A DNA stretch of 64,000 nt from Cereibacter sphaeroides (GTDB taxonomy: Bacteria > Pseudomonadota > Alphaproteobacteria > Rhodobacterales > Rhodobacteraceae). The notes under the pieces were generated by a model. The model was given only the letters and a program-made list of their open reading frames with translations, ran no database searches and was not told the DNA's origin. Location: contig QFQS01000003.1 of NCBI GenBank assembly GCA_003243455.1, positions 496,001 to 560,000 of the forward strand, written 5' to 3'. The position numbers were made by a program, and so were the translations under genes. Each line of letters starts with the position of its first letter. The stretch's first letter is position 1. Shown piece after piece: positions 8,720-16,556 of this stretch.

Positions 8720-9670
8720 CTAGGCTGTCAGTCTGGCTGCGGTGAACTTGTCGGTGACAAGCACGTCGATGATTCCAAGCTTCAAGGCACCAGCGATGGC
8801 ATCAGTCTTGGATTCGCCCCCAGCCAGCGCCATGACACGATCGGCCCGTTTGAGATCTTCAAGCGAAATGCCGATCACGCGTTCGTTCAGCGGTGTGACG
8901 ACCTGCTTTCCATCCTTGTCAAAAAACCGGAATGAAATCTCTCCGACCGCACCGGCCTCATGCAAAGTTGCCATTTCCTGCTTTGAGAAGACGTTTCCGG
9001 ATCGCGCCAGAAGCTCCGACGGCTCTACCGCGCCTATTCCCACAATTGCCAGAGTGAGCCGACCAAAAAGATCCATCGTCTCGCGCGCAAAGGCATCTGA
9101 AAGCATGACCAGCCTGGCCTCGCGGGATGAGGTGATACCCTGGACCAGCAACAGCCGCGGCTCACCTCCGGTCAGTTTGGCCAGACGGGCCGTCAACTCT
9201 GTGGCGTGAGTCTGGACGGAAGCATCGCCCATTCCGCCCAGTATCTGGACGATGTATTTAGCCTTTGCATTCTTCAGCGGGTGGATGTTGTCGACCATTC
9301 GCAGAATGGTCTGGCTCCAGCTCGAAACGCCGATGATTTCTCCCTGCTGGATGGTCACTTCCAGAAAATGGGCGGCAGCTTCGCCAATGCGCGCCATGAT
9401 CGCACCGCTTCGGTCTTCCGAACAGTCAATGACGATGGCTTCCGTCAGGCTGTAGCGATCCCGCAGCGCCTGCTCCAGATCGGCGAATGTTCCCGGAGGA
9501 GGGATGACGGTCGTTCTGACGATGTCTTCCTGTTCGGCACGCTTGAGCATACGCGAAACGGTCGCCTGCGACATATGCAAGGTATTGGCTATGTCCGTCT
9601 GGCGCTGGCCTTCGCCATGATACATCTGTGCGACTCGAGCGATCAGGCGAAGTTCGTTGATCCGGCCCAT
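8720..9670 (-). CDS. SorC-family (sugar-binding) transcriptional regulator
   Basis: A 316-residue regulator. The N-terminal helix-turn-helix (RQTDIANTLHMSQATVSRMLKRA, about 24-46) is followed by the SorC/DeoR-type sugar-phosphate sensor domain, ending with the characteristic GGESKTDAIAGALKLGIIDVLVTD. The start at 9670 (MGRINELR) is preferred over an upstream ATG at 9754 because GGAGAGG lies just before it. It is divergent from the rbsCBA-type importer and co-oriented with the SDR at 7891-8676. It probably represses both units until a phosphorylated polyol intermediate binds; a palindrome in the divergent region (9805-9820) is a likely operator. Confidence 0.87.
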   Translation of the reverse strand: MGRINELRLIARVAQMYHGEGQRQTDIANTLHMSQATVSRMLKRAEQEDIVRTTVIPPPGTFADLEQALRDRYSLTEAIVIDCSEDRSGAIMARIGEAAAHFLEVTIQQGEIIGVSSWSQTILRMVDNIHPLKNAKAKYIVQILGGMGDASVQTHATELTARLAKLTGGEPRLLLVQGITSSREARLVMLSDAFARETMDLFGRLTLAIVGIGAVEPSELLARSGNVFSKQEMATLHEAGAVGEISFRFFDKDGKQVVTPLNERVIGISLEDLKRADRVMALAGGESKTDAIAGALKLGIIDVLVTDKFTAARLTA

Positions 9671-9988
9671 GTGCCTCTCCAGTGAATTTTTATGCACCAC
9701 TAAGCGAAGCGAGGGTTCAGGTCGAGCGGTTGATTGCGCAGCGCAAATCATCATGCCTGCACCATGTCATCCAGGTGACTCACATGTTATCTGCGCTGGC
9801 ATAAATATGCATGTGCATATATAGTTGCACAGAGTGATCGCAAGTCAAGCTAAAATATGACTCAAGGCGCGGTGCTGAGGCTTGAATCATGTTGACACAT
9901 CAGTAAGTTTTCGGATACGAATTTACAGGCGTTAGTGAATAAATATGCGTATCATTTTCGTCTTCACGGGCGCGCGAGGGGGGTTTTC
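9671..9988. promoter_or_regulatory. Divergent promoter region between sorC-type regulator and sugar importer
   Basis: A 318-bp AT-rich interval with no gene. It contains the palindrome at 9805-9820 and, towards the importer, a TTGACA at 9892-9897 with a weak ATACGA-like -10 about 17 bp on (9915-9920). The importer start at 9989 is chosen because GAGGGGGG lies 6 bp before that ATG; an in-frame ATG at 9935 has no ribosome site. Confidence 0.55.
9805..9820. promoter_or_regulatory. Palindromic operator candidate for the SorC-family regulator
   Basis: ATATGCA (9805-9811), two-base spacer TG, TGCATAT (9814-9820): perfect 7-bp arms in the divergent regulator/importer promoter region. The compact dyad in an autoregulated divergent region suits a SorC-family site. 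Assignment to this regulator is inference. Confidence 0.5.
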
Positions 9989-10966
9989 ATGCTAACATCG
10001 TCGAAAGAGCGAACCGCTGGCGCTGCGATGCAGGCGTTCTCATCCGTGAAAGGTGCTACGGGTCCCCTCATCGGATTGGTTCTTCTGTGCCTTTTCCTGA
10101 CGTTCGGGACCGACACTTTTTTTGCGACCCGGAATTTTCTGAACATCCTCGACCAGATTACAGTCCTTGGCATCATGGCTGTAGGAATGACCATGGTCAT
10201 CCTGATCGGCGGTATCGACCTTGCGGTCGGCTCTGTAATGGCCTTGGCGATGATGGTGCTGGGCTATTTGAACATAGAGCTTGGTCTGCCAATGGGGGTT
10301 GCAATTCCCCTCGCATTGATCGCTGCGGCGGCCAACGGTGTTGTTGCGGGTTTGCTCATAACGCGTTTCAATGTGCCGCCCTTCATTGCGACACTGGCGA
10401 TGATGTCCATCTCGCGCGGCATCGCGAACATGATATCGAACGGCCAGCAGCTGACCGGCTTTCCGACGTGGTTCAACCCCTTGGCCATCGTCCGGTATGG
10501 CGGGTTCCTGACGGTGACTGTCGCGGTCATGCTTGTGATCTTCGTCCTGGGTTTTCTGTTTCTGCGCTACAGCAGCGGCGGTCGCGCGCTTTATGCCATC
10601 GGCGGCAATCCCGAGGTGGCGCGGTTGGCCGGGATCAATGTCAAACGAGCCACAATGCTCGTGTATGTGGTCTGCAGTTTTCTAGCTGGTTTGGCCGGCA
10701 TGCTTATCGCTGCCCGACTTGACTCGGTTCAGCCTTCATCGGGCATGTCCTACGAACTCGACGCCATTGCGGCGGTCGTAATCGGGGGCACTTCGCTGTC
10801 GGGTGGCACCGGCGGGGTCGGGGGCACGATCATAGGTGTGCTCATCATCGGTGTGCTGCGCAACGGCCTCAATCTTCTCAGCGTTTCGCCTTTCGTGCAG
10901 CAAGTGATCATCGGTCTGGTCATCCTGCTTGCGGTTGTCGCCGAAACCTACCGAAAGCGCGGCTAA
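9989..10966 (+). CDS. Sugar/polyol ABC transporter permease (RbsC-like)
   Basis: A 325-residue inner-membrane permease of the ribose/xylose/arabinose class (BPD_transp_2). It shows GITMVILIGGIDLAVGSV-type sequence after the second or third helix and the cytoplasmic ATPase-docking segment (ALYAIGGNPEVARLAGINV, about 201-219). The ending SYELDAIAAVVIGGTSLSGG is characteristic. It has about 8-10 helices. The gene order here (permease, binding protein, ATPase) is unusual, because the binding protein normally comes first. Substrate is probably a sugar alcohol, from the flanking dehydrogenases. Confidence 0.9.
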   Translation: MLTSSKERTAGAAMQAFSSVKGATGPLIGLVLLCLFLTFGTDTFFATRNFLNILDQITVLGIMAVGMTMVILIGGIDLAVGSVMALAMMVLGYLNIELGLPMGVAIPLALIAAAANGVVAGLLITRFNVPPFIATLAMMSISRGIANMISNGQQLTGFPTWFNPLAIVRYGGFLTVTVAVMLVIFVLGFLFLRYSSGGRALYAIGGNPEVARLAGINVKRATMLVYVVCSFLAGLAGMLIAARLDSVQPSSGMSYELDAIAAVVIGGTSLSGGTGGVGGTIIGVLIIGVLRNGLNLLSVSPFVQQVIIGLVILLAVVAETYRKRG

Positions 10967-11083
10967 GGAATTCCCGAAAGGGCAGGGTTGCCCCAAGGGA
11001 GGATGCCACCCGGCAATGACGCCGGACGGCAGCAAGGGGACGGACGAGGACGCGATCCCCGGAACCAACGTGGAGGAGACGAG

Positions 11084-12025
11084 ATGAAACTTTCCAGACT
11101 GCTGATAGCTGTAACGGCGGCTTCGGCCATGATGTACCCTCTTTCGGCTTCATCCCAAGAAGTTAAAAAGATCGGGTTGGCGGTTCCCAATCTTCAAGCC
11201 GACTTCTTCAATCAGATCAAGCTCGGGGTGGAAAACTACGGCAAGGAGAAGGGCATCGAGATCATCGTGGTCGATGCCAAGAATGATACGGCTACTCAGG
11301 TCAGCCAGGTGCAGGACTTGATGACCCAAGGCATCGACGCTTTCATCTACATTCCTGCCGGTGCAGCCGCCGCTGCCGTGCCAACCCGGCTGGCTCGCGA
11401 AGCGGGCATTCCTGTGATAAACGTTGACCGCTTTCCCGAGGGTGAGCCGGGCGATACCTTCATCGCGGGCGAAAGCGTTGAAAGTGCCTATGCCGTCTGC
11501 AAATACATTATCGAAAAATCGGGCGGTTCGGGCAAGATGGCCATCATCCACGGCCAGAAGGGAACCACGCCAGAGGTAGATCGCTTCACCGGCTGCAAAC
11601 GCGCCATTGACGAGAATGCGGGTATCGAACTTGTCGACCAGCAGTGGTCGAACATGTGGTCGGCGGATGAAGGTTTCACCATCGCCCAGAACATGCTGCA
11701 AGCTAACCCTGACATCACCATCATCTTCGGTCAGGCCGATGGCCTGGCGATGGGCGCGGCAAAGGCGGTCGATGTGGCAGGCCTTTCCGATAAGGTGATC
11801 ATCGGCGGCTATGACGGTGATATCTCGGCGCTGGAATACCTGTCGAAATGCGATGGCCCCTTCATCGTCACTGCGACCCAAAGCACGCGGAAGATGGGTG
11901 TAATGGCCGTTGATTCCGCGATTGCTGTAGCTGCAGGTCAAAAGGTCGACGAGCGGCAGACGCCGAACGCGGTCCTTACTCCTTGCGGCGACGATGCCGC
12001 CAAGTACGTCACTGAACACCCCTAA
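11084..12025 (+). CDS. Sugar/polyol ABC transporter periplasmic binding protein (RbsB-like)
   Basis: A 313-residue periplasmic binding protein of the ribose/galactose type (Peripla_BP_4). Signal peptide MKLSRLLIAVTAASAMMYPL precedes the mature start EVKKIGLAVPNLQADFFNQ. Sugar-pocket landmarks include DAKNDTATQVSQVQDLMTQG, PVINVDRF and IIGGYDGD. The ATG at 11084 follows GGAGGAGACGAG, an excellent ribosome site, so the longer open frame starting at 10988 is not used. It lies between the permease and the ATPase genes and delivers the substrate to them. Confidence 0.91.
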   Translation: MKLSRLLIAVTAASAMMYPLSASSQEVKKIGLAVPNLQADFFNQIKLGVENYGKEKGIEIIVVDAKNDTATQVSQVQDLMTQGIDAFIYIPAGAAAAAVPTRLAREAGIPVINVDRFPEGEPGDTFIAGESVESAYAVCKYIIEKSGGSGKMAIIHGQKGTTPEVDRFTGCKRAIDENAGIELVDQQWSNMWSADEGFTIAQNMLQANPDITIIFGQADGLAMGAAKAVDVAGLSDKVIIGGYDGDISALEYLSKCDGPFIVTATQSTRKMGVMAVDSAIAVAAGQKVDERQTPNAVLTPCGDDAAKYVTEHP

Positions 12026-12042
12026 GCTGAAAAGGCGGCGCC

Positions 12043-13530
12043 ATGGCAGGTCCAGCCCCACTTCTTTCGCTCCGCAGGATATGCAAATCCTATGGTCCGA
12101 TCGAGGTTCTCCACGGGATTGATCTTGATATTTTCCCCGGACAGGTCGTGGCGCTTTTGGGAGAGAACGGTGCCGGGAAGTCGACGGTATCAAACGTCGT
12201 CTCCGGCACCGTTCAACCCTCTTCCGGCGAAATGTCCTGGCTTGGAGCGCCCTATGCCCCGGCTTCTCCAAGAGAGGCGATGGATGCCGGTGTGGGCATG
12301 ATCCATCAGGAACTGAAGGTCCTGCCTCAGCTCTCCATAGCCGAAAACGTCTTTGTGGGGCGGTATCTGAAGAAGGGCCTTCGTATTGACCGCAAGGCCA
12401 TGGAAGAGCGCGCGCAAAGCGGGCTCAAACGGCTTGGTCTTGATATTCCGCCGTCGCGCCTGGTTCAGGGTTTGTCGACGGCCAATCAGCAGCTTATCGA
12501 AATCGCGAAGGCGTTGACGCTGAACGCAAGATTGCTGATCCTTGATGAACCTACGGCTGCGCTGGGCGGTGCCGAAACCCAGCTTCTTTTCCGGCAGATC
12601 GAGCGTCTGAAGGCAGACGGTGTCGGCATTATCTATATTTCCCATCGACTTGAAGAGATCCGTCAGATCGCCGATCGCATTGTGGTCATGCGCGACGGTG
12701 CGAAGGTGCAAGAGTTCGACAGTGGCGATGTGCCGGTCCGCACGATTGTCGAGGCCATGGTCGGCAGATCTCTAGAACGAATGTTCCCGGCAATTCCGGT
12801 GCCGCAGGACCAGACGATGCTGGAGGTTCGCGGTCTTTCTTCCCCCGCGGATACCTTCCGCGACATCAGCTTCTCGGTACGCAAGGGCGAGGTATTCGGC
12901 ATAGCGGGGCTTATGGGGGCGGGGCGGACAGAGCTGGTGCGGGCGATTACCGGTGCTGACCCGATTTCGCAGGGGCAGGTTCTGCTTGAAGGTCGCGACG
13001 TGTCCCCGGATTCGCCTATCGCTTCAATCCGCAATGGCATTGTCTTGGTGCCGGAGGATCGAAAGCTTCAAGGTGTCGTGCTTGATCATTCGATCGCCGA
13101 AAACATCGCCTACGCGAACTTGGATAAAATTTCCCATTCCGGCTGGATTTCTTCCCGCAAGGTTCACTCCTTTGCCGAGGAGTTTATCCGAAAGTTCGGC
13201 GTTAAGGGGCGCGGCCGCCAGAATGCAGGTGAGTTATCCGGTGGGAACCAGCAGAAAGTGGTTCTTGCAAAATGGCTTGCCCGTGGGCCGCGAGTCGTGG
13301 TTCTGGACGAACCGACTCGGGGCATCGACGTGGGTGCGCGTTCTTCAATCTACGAACTGATCATGGAACTGGCGAAGGATGGCGTGGCCGTCATTGTCGT
13401 GAGTTCCGACCTGGAAGAGATCTTGGGCGTCTCGAACAGGATCATGGTCATGGCTCAAGGCAAACAGGCCGGGATTCTGGATCGGAAGGATGCCAATGAC
13501 GTGTCCGTCATGGAACTGGCGACGGTCTGA
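12043..13530 (+). CDS. Sugar/polyol ABC transporter ATP-binding protein (RbsA-like, two ABC domains)
   Basis: A 495-residue tandem ATPase. N-domain: Walker A GENGAGKST (40-48), degenerate signature LSTANQQ and Walker B LLILDEPTAAL (165-175). C-domain: degenerate Walker A (GLMGAGRTEL), LSGGNQQKVVLAKWL and VVVLDEPTRGIDVGA. This asymmetric pattern is the norm for RbsA/AraG/XylG. It lies 17 bp after the binding protein and 24 bp before the SDR, completing a one-operon importer plus dehydrogenase. Confidence 0.92.
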   Translation: MAGPAPLLSLRRICKSYGPIEVLHGIDLDIFPGQVVALLGENGAGKSTVSNVVSGTVQPSSGEMSWLGAPYAPASPREAMDAGVGMIHQELKVLPQLSIAENVFVGRYLKKGLRIDRKAMEERAQSGLKRLGLDIPPSRLVQGLSTANQQLIEIAKALTLNARLLILDEPTAALGGAETQLLFRQIERLKADGVGIIYISHRLEEIRQIADRIVVMRDGAKVQEFDSGDVPVRTIVEAMVGRSLERMFPAIPVPQDQTMLEVRGLSSPADTFRDISFSVRKGEVFGIAGLMGAGRTELVRAITGADPISQGQVLLEGRDVSPDSPIASIRNGIVLVPEDRKLQGVVLDHSIAENIAYANLDKISHSGWISSRKVHSFAEEFIRKFGVKGRGRQNAGELSGGNQQKVVLAKWLARGPRVVVLDEPTRGIDVGARSSIYELIMELAKDGVAVIVVSSDLEEILGVSNRIMVMAQGKQAGILDRKDANDVSVMELATV

Positions 13531-13554
13531 ATTAGTAATAGCAGGAATACCGCT

Positions 13555-14343
13555 ATGTTAGATATCTCGTTAAATGCTCCGAAGTTGTTCGACCTTTCCG
13601 GCAACGTCGCCCTGGTGACGGGCGCTGGCAGCGGTATAGGTCAACGCATTGCAATCGGCCTGGCACAGTGCGGTGCCGACGTCGCGCTTCTCGATCGCCG
13701 GACCGATGATGGCTTGTCGAAAACGGCGGAGCATATCGAAAGCACGGGTCGACGCTGCATTCAGATCGCCGCTGACGTAACAAGCGGTGCGGCATTGAAC
13801 GAAGCAGTCAAACAGACCGAGGCGGAACTGGGTGCGCTGACTCTCGCCGTGAACGCCGCCGGCATCGCGAACGCGAACCCTGCCGAGGAAATGGAAGAAG
13901 ATCAGTTCCAGTCCATGATGGACATCAACCTGAAGGGCGTATTCCTGTCCTGTCAGGCGGAAGCACGCGCGATGTTGAAGAACGGACGCGGCTCGATTGT
14001 GAACATCGCGTCCATGTCGGGTGTGATCGTCAATCGTGGCCTGAACCAATGCCATTACAACGCCTCAAAGGCAGGCGTGATACATATGTCGAAGTCGATG
14101 GCGATGGAGTGGGTGCAGCGCGGCATCCGCGTGAATACCATCAGCCCTGGCTACACCGCGACACCGATGAACACGCGCCCGGAAATGGTTCACCAAACAA
14201 AGCAATTCGAAGAACAGACGCCCATGCAACGTATGGCGACGGTAGATGAGATGGTGGGGCCTGCGGTATTTCTACTCTCCGACGCGGCGACATTCGTGAC
14301 CGGCGTCGATCTGTTGGTCGATGGCGGGTTCTGCTGTTGGTAG
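13555..14343 (+). CDS. SDR-family polyol dehydrogenase (ends in Cys-Cys-Trp)
   Basis: A 262-residue short-chain dehydrogenase: TGAGSGIG cofactor motif (about 22-29), NAAGIAN, catalytic Ser in NIASMSG and YNASK. The region SGVIVNRGLNQCHYNASKA and the ending VDGGFCCW closely parallel a second SDR in this window (56632-57396, ending ADGGYTCW). The aromatic/Cys-Trp ending is typical of polyol dehydrogenases of the threitol/arabitol/sorbitol group. As last gene of the importer operon it probably oxidises the transported polyol to a ketose. The exact substrate is undetermined. Confidence 0.82.
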   Translation: MLDISLNAPKLFDLSGNVALVTGAGSGIGQRIAIGLAQCGADVALLDRRTDDGLSKTAEHIESTGRRCIQIAADVTSGAALNEAVKQTEAELGALTLAVNAAGIANANPAEEMEEDQFQSMMDINLKGVFLSCQAEARAMLKNGRGSIVNIASMSGVIVNRGLNQCHYNASKAGVIHMSKSMAMEWVQRGIRVNTISPGYTATPMNTRPEMVHQTKQFEEQTPMQRMATVDEMVGPAVFLLSDAATFVTGVDLLVDGGFCCW

Positions 14344-14407
14344 GTCAAGGGAAGCAGTAGAAGGCCGCTGCTGGCCGAAGCCTTCAATCTGGGAATTCCA
14401 CCCCGTT

Positions 14408-15217
14408 TCAGGGCCGCTCGCCCCGTGCCAGGGCACCCTCGATTTCATCCAGAACCGGCTCCAGATCTGCGACGGAATCTATGACGAAATGCGCGCCCGC
14501 GCGAGTCAGCCGGGCATAGGCGACATCGCGCATACGGTGATATTCAACGCTGTCCAGTGCGTCGGTCTCTGCCGGGTTCAGACCAAAGACGTTGCCGGTC
14601 ATCGCGACGCCTACCGTCCAGCAACCTGCGTTCAGCCCCTCGGCGATGCCGACCTCGGTATCGTCGACCTTCACGACAGAGGCGGCAGGCCAGACGCCAA
14701 GATCGAGGAAGGTCTTGTACATCATGAGCGGCGTCGGGCGGCCTTCTGCGAGATCACCGGCGCAGACGAGGTTATCGGGCGCGTAACCCTGTTTGGCGGC
14801 AACCGGCAGGAGCGGTGCCATGATCTCGCGGATGTAACCGGTGGTCGAGCCGACCTTCAGCCCGCGTGCGCGAATATGCGCGGCGGTTTCGGCGGCGCCT
14901 TCGATCAGGTCGGCGAAATCGGTGACCGCAGCCACGTTCATTGGCACGAAGACCTTGTAGACGGCGTCAATGTCAGCCTCGGTCGGGGCCTGGCCATGGG
15001 CAGCGGCCCAGGCGGCGGCGATGCGGGGCATGCGCAGCAGCGTCGCGATATGATCGCGCTTGGCCATGCCCATCGGTCCCCGCGCCTCGTCCACCGTGAT
15101 CGTCACGCCGAACTCGGCAAAGGCTTTGACGAAAACGCCCATCGGCGCTTGCGAGCCGTGGTCGATCATGGTTCCGGCCCAGTCGAATACGACGGCGCTG
15201 AGTTTTACCTGGGTCAT
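14408..15217 (-). CDS. phnX: Phosphonoacetaldehyde hydrolase (phosphonatase)
   Basis: A 269-residue HAD-superfamily enzyme that hydrolyses phosphonoacetaldehyde to acetaldehyde and phosphate. The nucleophile motif VVFDWAGTMIDHGS is diagnostic for PhnX (DxA rather than the usual DxD). The Schiff-base lysine is in GPMGMAKRDHIATLL, and the C-terminal HAD acidic motif is VVKVDDTEVGIAEG. The ATG at 15217 has GGAG 6 bp upstream; a TTG four codons earlier is possible. It follows the FAD oxidoreductase directly with the same orientation, so acetaldehyde and phosphate are the end products of this operon. No phnW transaminase is visible nearby. Confidence 0.92.
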   Translation of the reverse strand: MTQVKLSAVVFDWAGTMIDHGSQAPMGVFVKAFAEFGVTITVDEARGPMGMAKRDHIATLLRMPRIAAAWAAAHGQAPTEADIDAVYKVFVPMNVAAVTDFADLIEGAAETAAHIRARGLKVGSTTGYIREIMAPLLPVAAKQGYAPDNLVCAGDLAEGRPTPLMMYKTFLDLGVWPAASVVKVDDTEVGIAEGLNAGCWTVGVAMTGNVFGLNPAETDALDSVEYHRMRDVAYARLTRAGAHFVIDSVADLEPVLDEIEGALARGERP

Positions 15218-15218
15218 G

Positions 15219-16352
15219 TCAGTCTCCAAAAAGCTCGGCCACGGTTTCCTCGCCGATGGCGAAGGCGGTGCTTGCGCCGGTGCCGCTGGTCACGATCACA
15301 AGGCGGATGTCGGGGGCGGGCGTGTCGCGGATCATCAGCTTGTCCGGTAGCGAGGCATAGGTGCCCATCCAGCGCTCGGTAACGGTCGCGCCGGGCAGGT
15401 TCAGCGTGGCGTGCATCTCTTCCAGCATCAGCTGGTCCACGCGGTCGCGCGCGAAGGGAGAGGGGCTCCACTCGTAGTGGTGGCTGTCGCCGACGATCAG
15501 GCCGCCGTCGGACCCCTGAACCGCGATCAGGTGGATGCCTTGGTCCAGGTATTCGCCCTGCTCGCGTTTGAGGCGGGCCAGTAGCGGCGCGGCTTCGGGG
15601 AGTTCGGAATAGCCGAGATAGCGGACGAGGGAGAGATCGGTCATCACCGATCCGGGCAGGCGGAAGCTGGGATCGGCGGGCATGACCTTCATCATGTGAA
15701 GGCGGCAGCGGGTGATGCCCATGGCTGCGATACGGTCGGGGAAGAGTGTCAGCAGGTCATCGCCGGGGCAGACGGCGATGCGCCGGGCTTTCAGCGTGCC
15801 TGCGGTGGTCTCGACACGGTTCCGCTCGACGGACTTGACCAGCGTGCGGCGATGGAAGGTGACGCCCATCGCGGATTCAAGCCAGCCTGCCAGCTTTCCG
15901 ATGGCATGGCGGCTTTCGACGCGGCGGTCGTGAGGGCTCCACAGCCCGCCTTCAAAGGGAGCGTCGGCGAGAATCATGCCGTGCTCGCGCTGCAAATCTT
16001 CGGCGGACAGCAGGCGGCATTCGGCGCCCATGTCGGTGGCGCGGAAGGCCTCCAGCACGGCCATCGCTTCGGGGCGGCGGGCGGCGACGAGCAGGCCCTG
16101 ATGTTCGACGGGGATTCCGGCTTGCGGGGCGACTTCCATCCAGACGTCGCGGGACCGCATGGCGCGGCGCCAGCAGTCGCCCGCCTGCTGGCCGGTGACG
16201 GTGACGAAGCCGAAGTTGCGGACGGAGGCGCCGATCGCCTCGGCTTCCCGGTCGACGACGGCAACGGAGAGACCCTTGCGGCGCGCGGCCAGCGCGTGGG
16301 CGAGCCCGACGATACCTGCGCCGACGACGACGAGATCGTATTCCGCAGCCAA
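15219..16352 (-). CDS. FAD-dependent oxidoreductase of phosphonate clusters (aminophosphonate oxidase-like)
   Basis: A 377-residue glycine-oxidase/DAO-fold flavoprotein. The dinucleotide motif VVVGAGIVGLAHALAAARRKG-type segment lies at the N-terminus (about residues 8-26), followed by ASVRNFGFVT, and TSGTGASTAFAIGEE near the end contacts FAD. This is the subfamily repeatedly found beside phosphonatases (the TIGR03364 type). It is proposed to deaminate 2-aminoethylphosphonate or N-methyl/hydroxy relatives oxidatively to phosphonoacetaldehyde. The TTG at 16352 is chosen because AGGGGGG precedes it at proper spacing; earlier ATGs lie inside the operator palindrome. Its stop is adjacent to the phnX start, indicating coupling. 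Confidence 0.82.
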   Translation of the reverse strand: MAAEYDLVVVGAGIVGLAHALAARRKGLSVAVVDREAEAIGASVRNFGFVTVTGQQAGDCWRRAMRSRDVWMEVAPQAGIPVEHQGLLVAARRPEAMAVLEAFRATDMGAECRLLSAEDLQREHGMILADAPFEGGLWSPHDRRVESRHAIGKLAGWLESAMGVTFHRRTLVKSVERNRVETTAGTLKARRIAVCPGDDLLTLFPDRIAAMGITRCRLHMMKVMPADPSFRLPGSVMTDLSLVRYLGYSELPEAAPLLARLKREQGEYLDQGIHLIAVQGSDGGLIVGDSHHYEWSPSPFARDRVDQLMLEEMHATLNLPGATVTERWMGTYASLPDKLMIRDTPAPDIRLVIVTSGTGASTAFAIGEETVAELFGD

Positions 16353-16450
16353 GCTTTCCCCCCTGTGAGACTCGGTGCCGAGTTGGGCGCAGAGTGCAGC
16401 GGCGCGGGCGGTTTGACCAGCCCGCTGTTTTTTGGCCGCACTGGTGTTTC

Positions 16451-16484
16451 TTGCACGGCATTGCACGCGTGCAATGCCGTGCAA
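16451..16484. promoter_or_regulatory. Perfect 34-bp palindrome, operator candidate of the phosphonate operon
   Basis: TTGCACGGCATTGCACG (16451-16467) is followed without spacer by its exact complement (16468-16484). No T-run flanks either side, so it is not a terminator. It lies about 8 bp downstream of a minus-strand -10 box, that is, over the expected transcription start of the FAD oxidoreductase-phnX operon. Each arm holds two TTGCAC-type elements, so it may bind two dimers. No regulator gene is adjacent. Confidence 0.7.
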
Positions 16485-16492
16485 GCTATTGA

Positions 16493-16520
16493 TTTATATT
16501 GGTTACGACTTTTACGTTAA
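16493..16520 (-). promoter_or_regulatory. Putative sigma-70 promoter of the phosphonate operon
   Basis: Reading on the minus strand, TTAACG (16515-16520) and TATAAA (16493-16498) are separated by 16 bp: four and five matches to the consensus boxes. The transcription start would fall near 16486, at the edge of the 34-bp palindrome. That geometry suits repression by steric block. Confidence 0.5.
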
Positions 16521-16556
16521 CCCAATCTTCATCAAGCTTGGCACCACCCCGTGCGA

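Noticed and set aside
16353..16484. Upstream ATG-initiated extension of the FAD oxidoreductase, starting within the palindrome
   Set aside because: The extra 44 residues would be translated from the operator region, have no family similarity, and the TTG at 16352 has a strong ribosome site.
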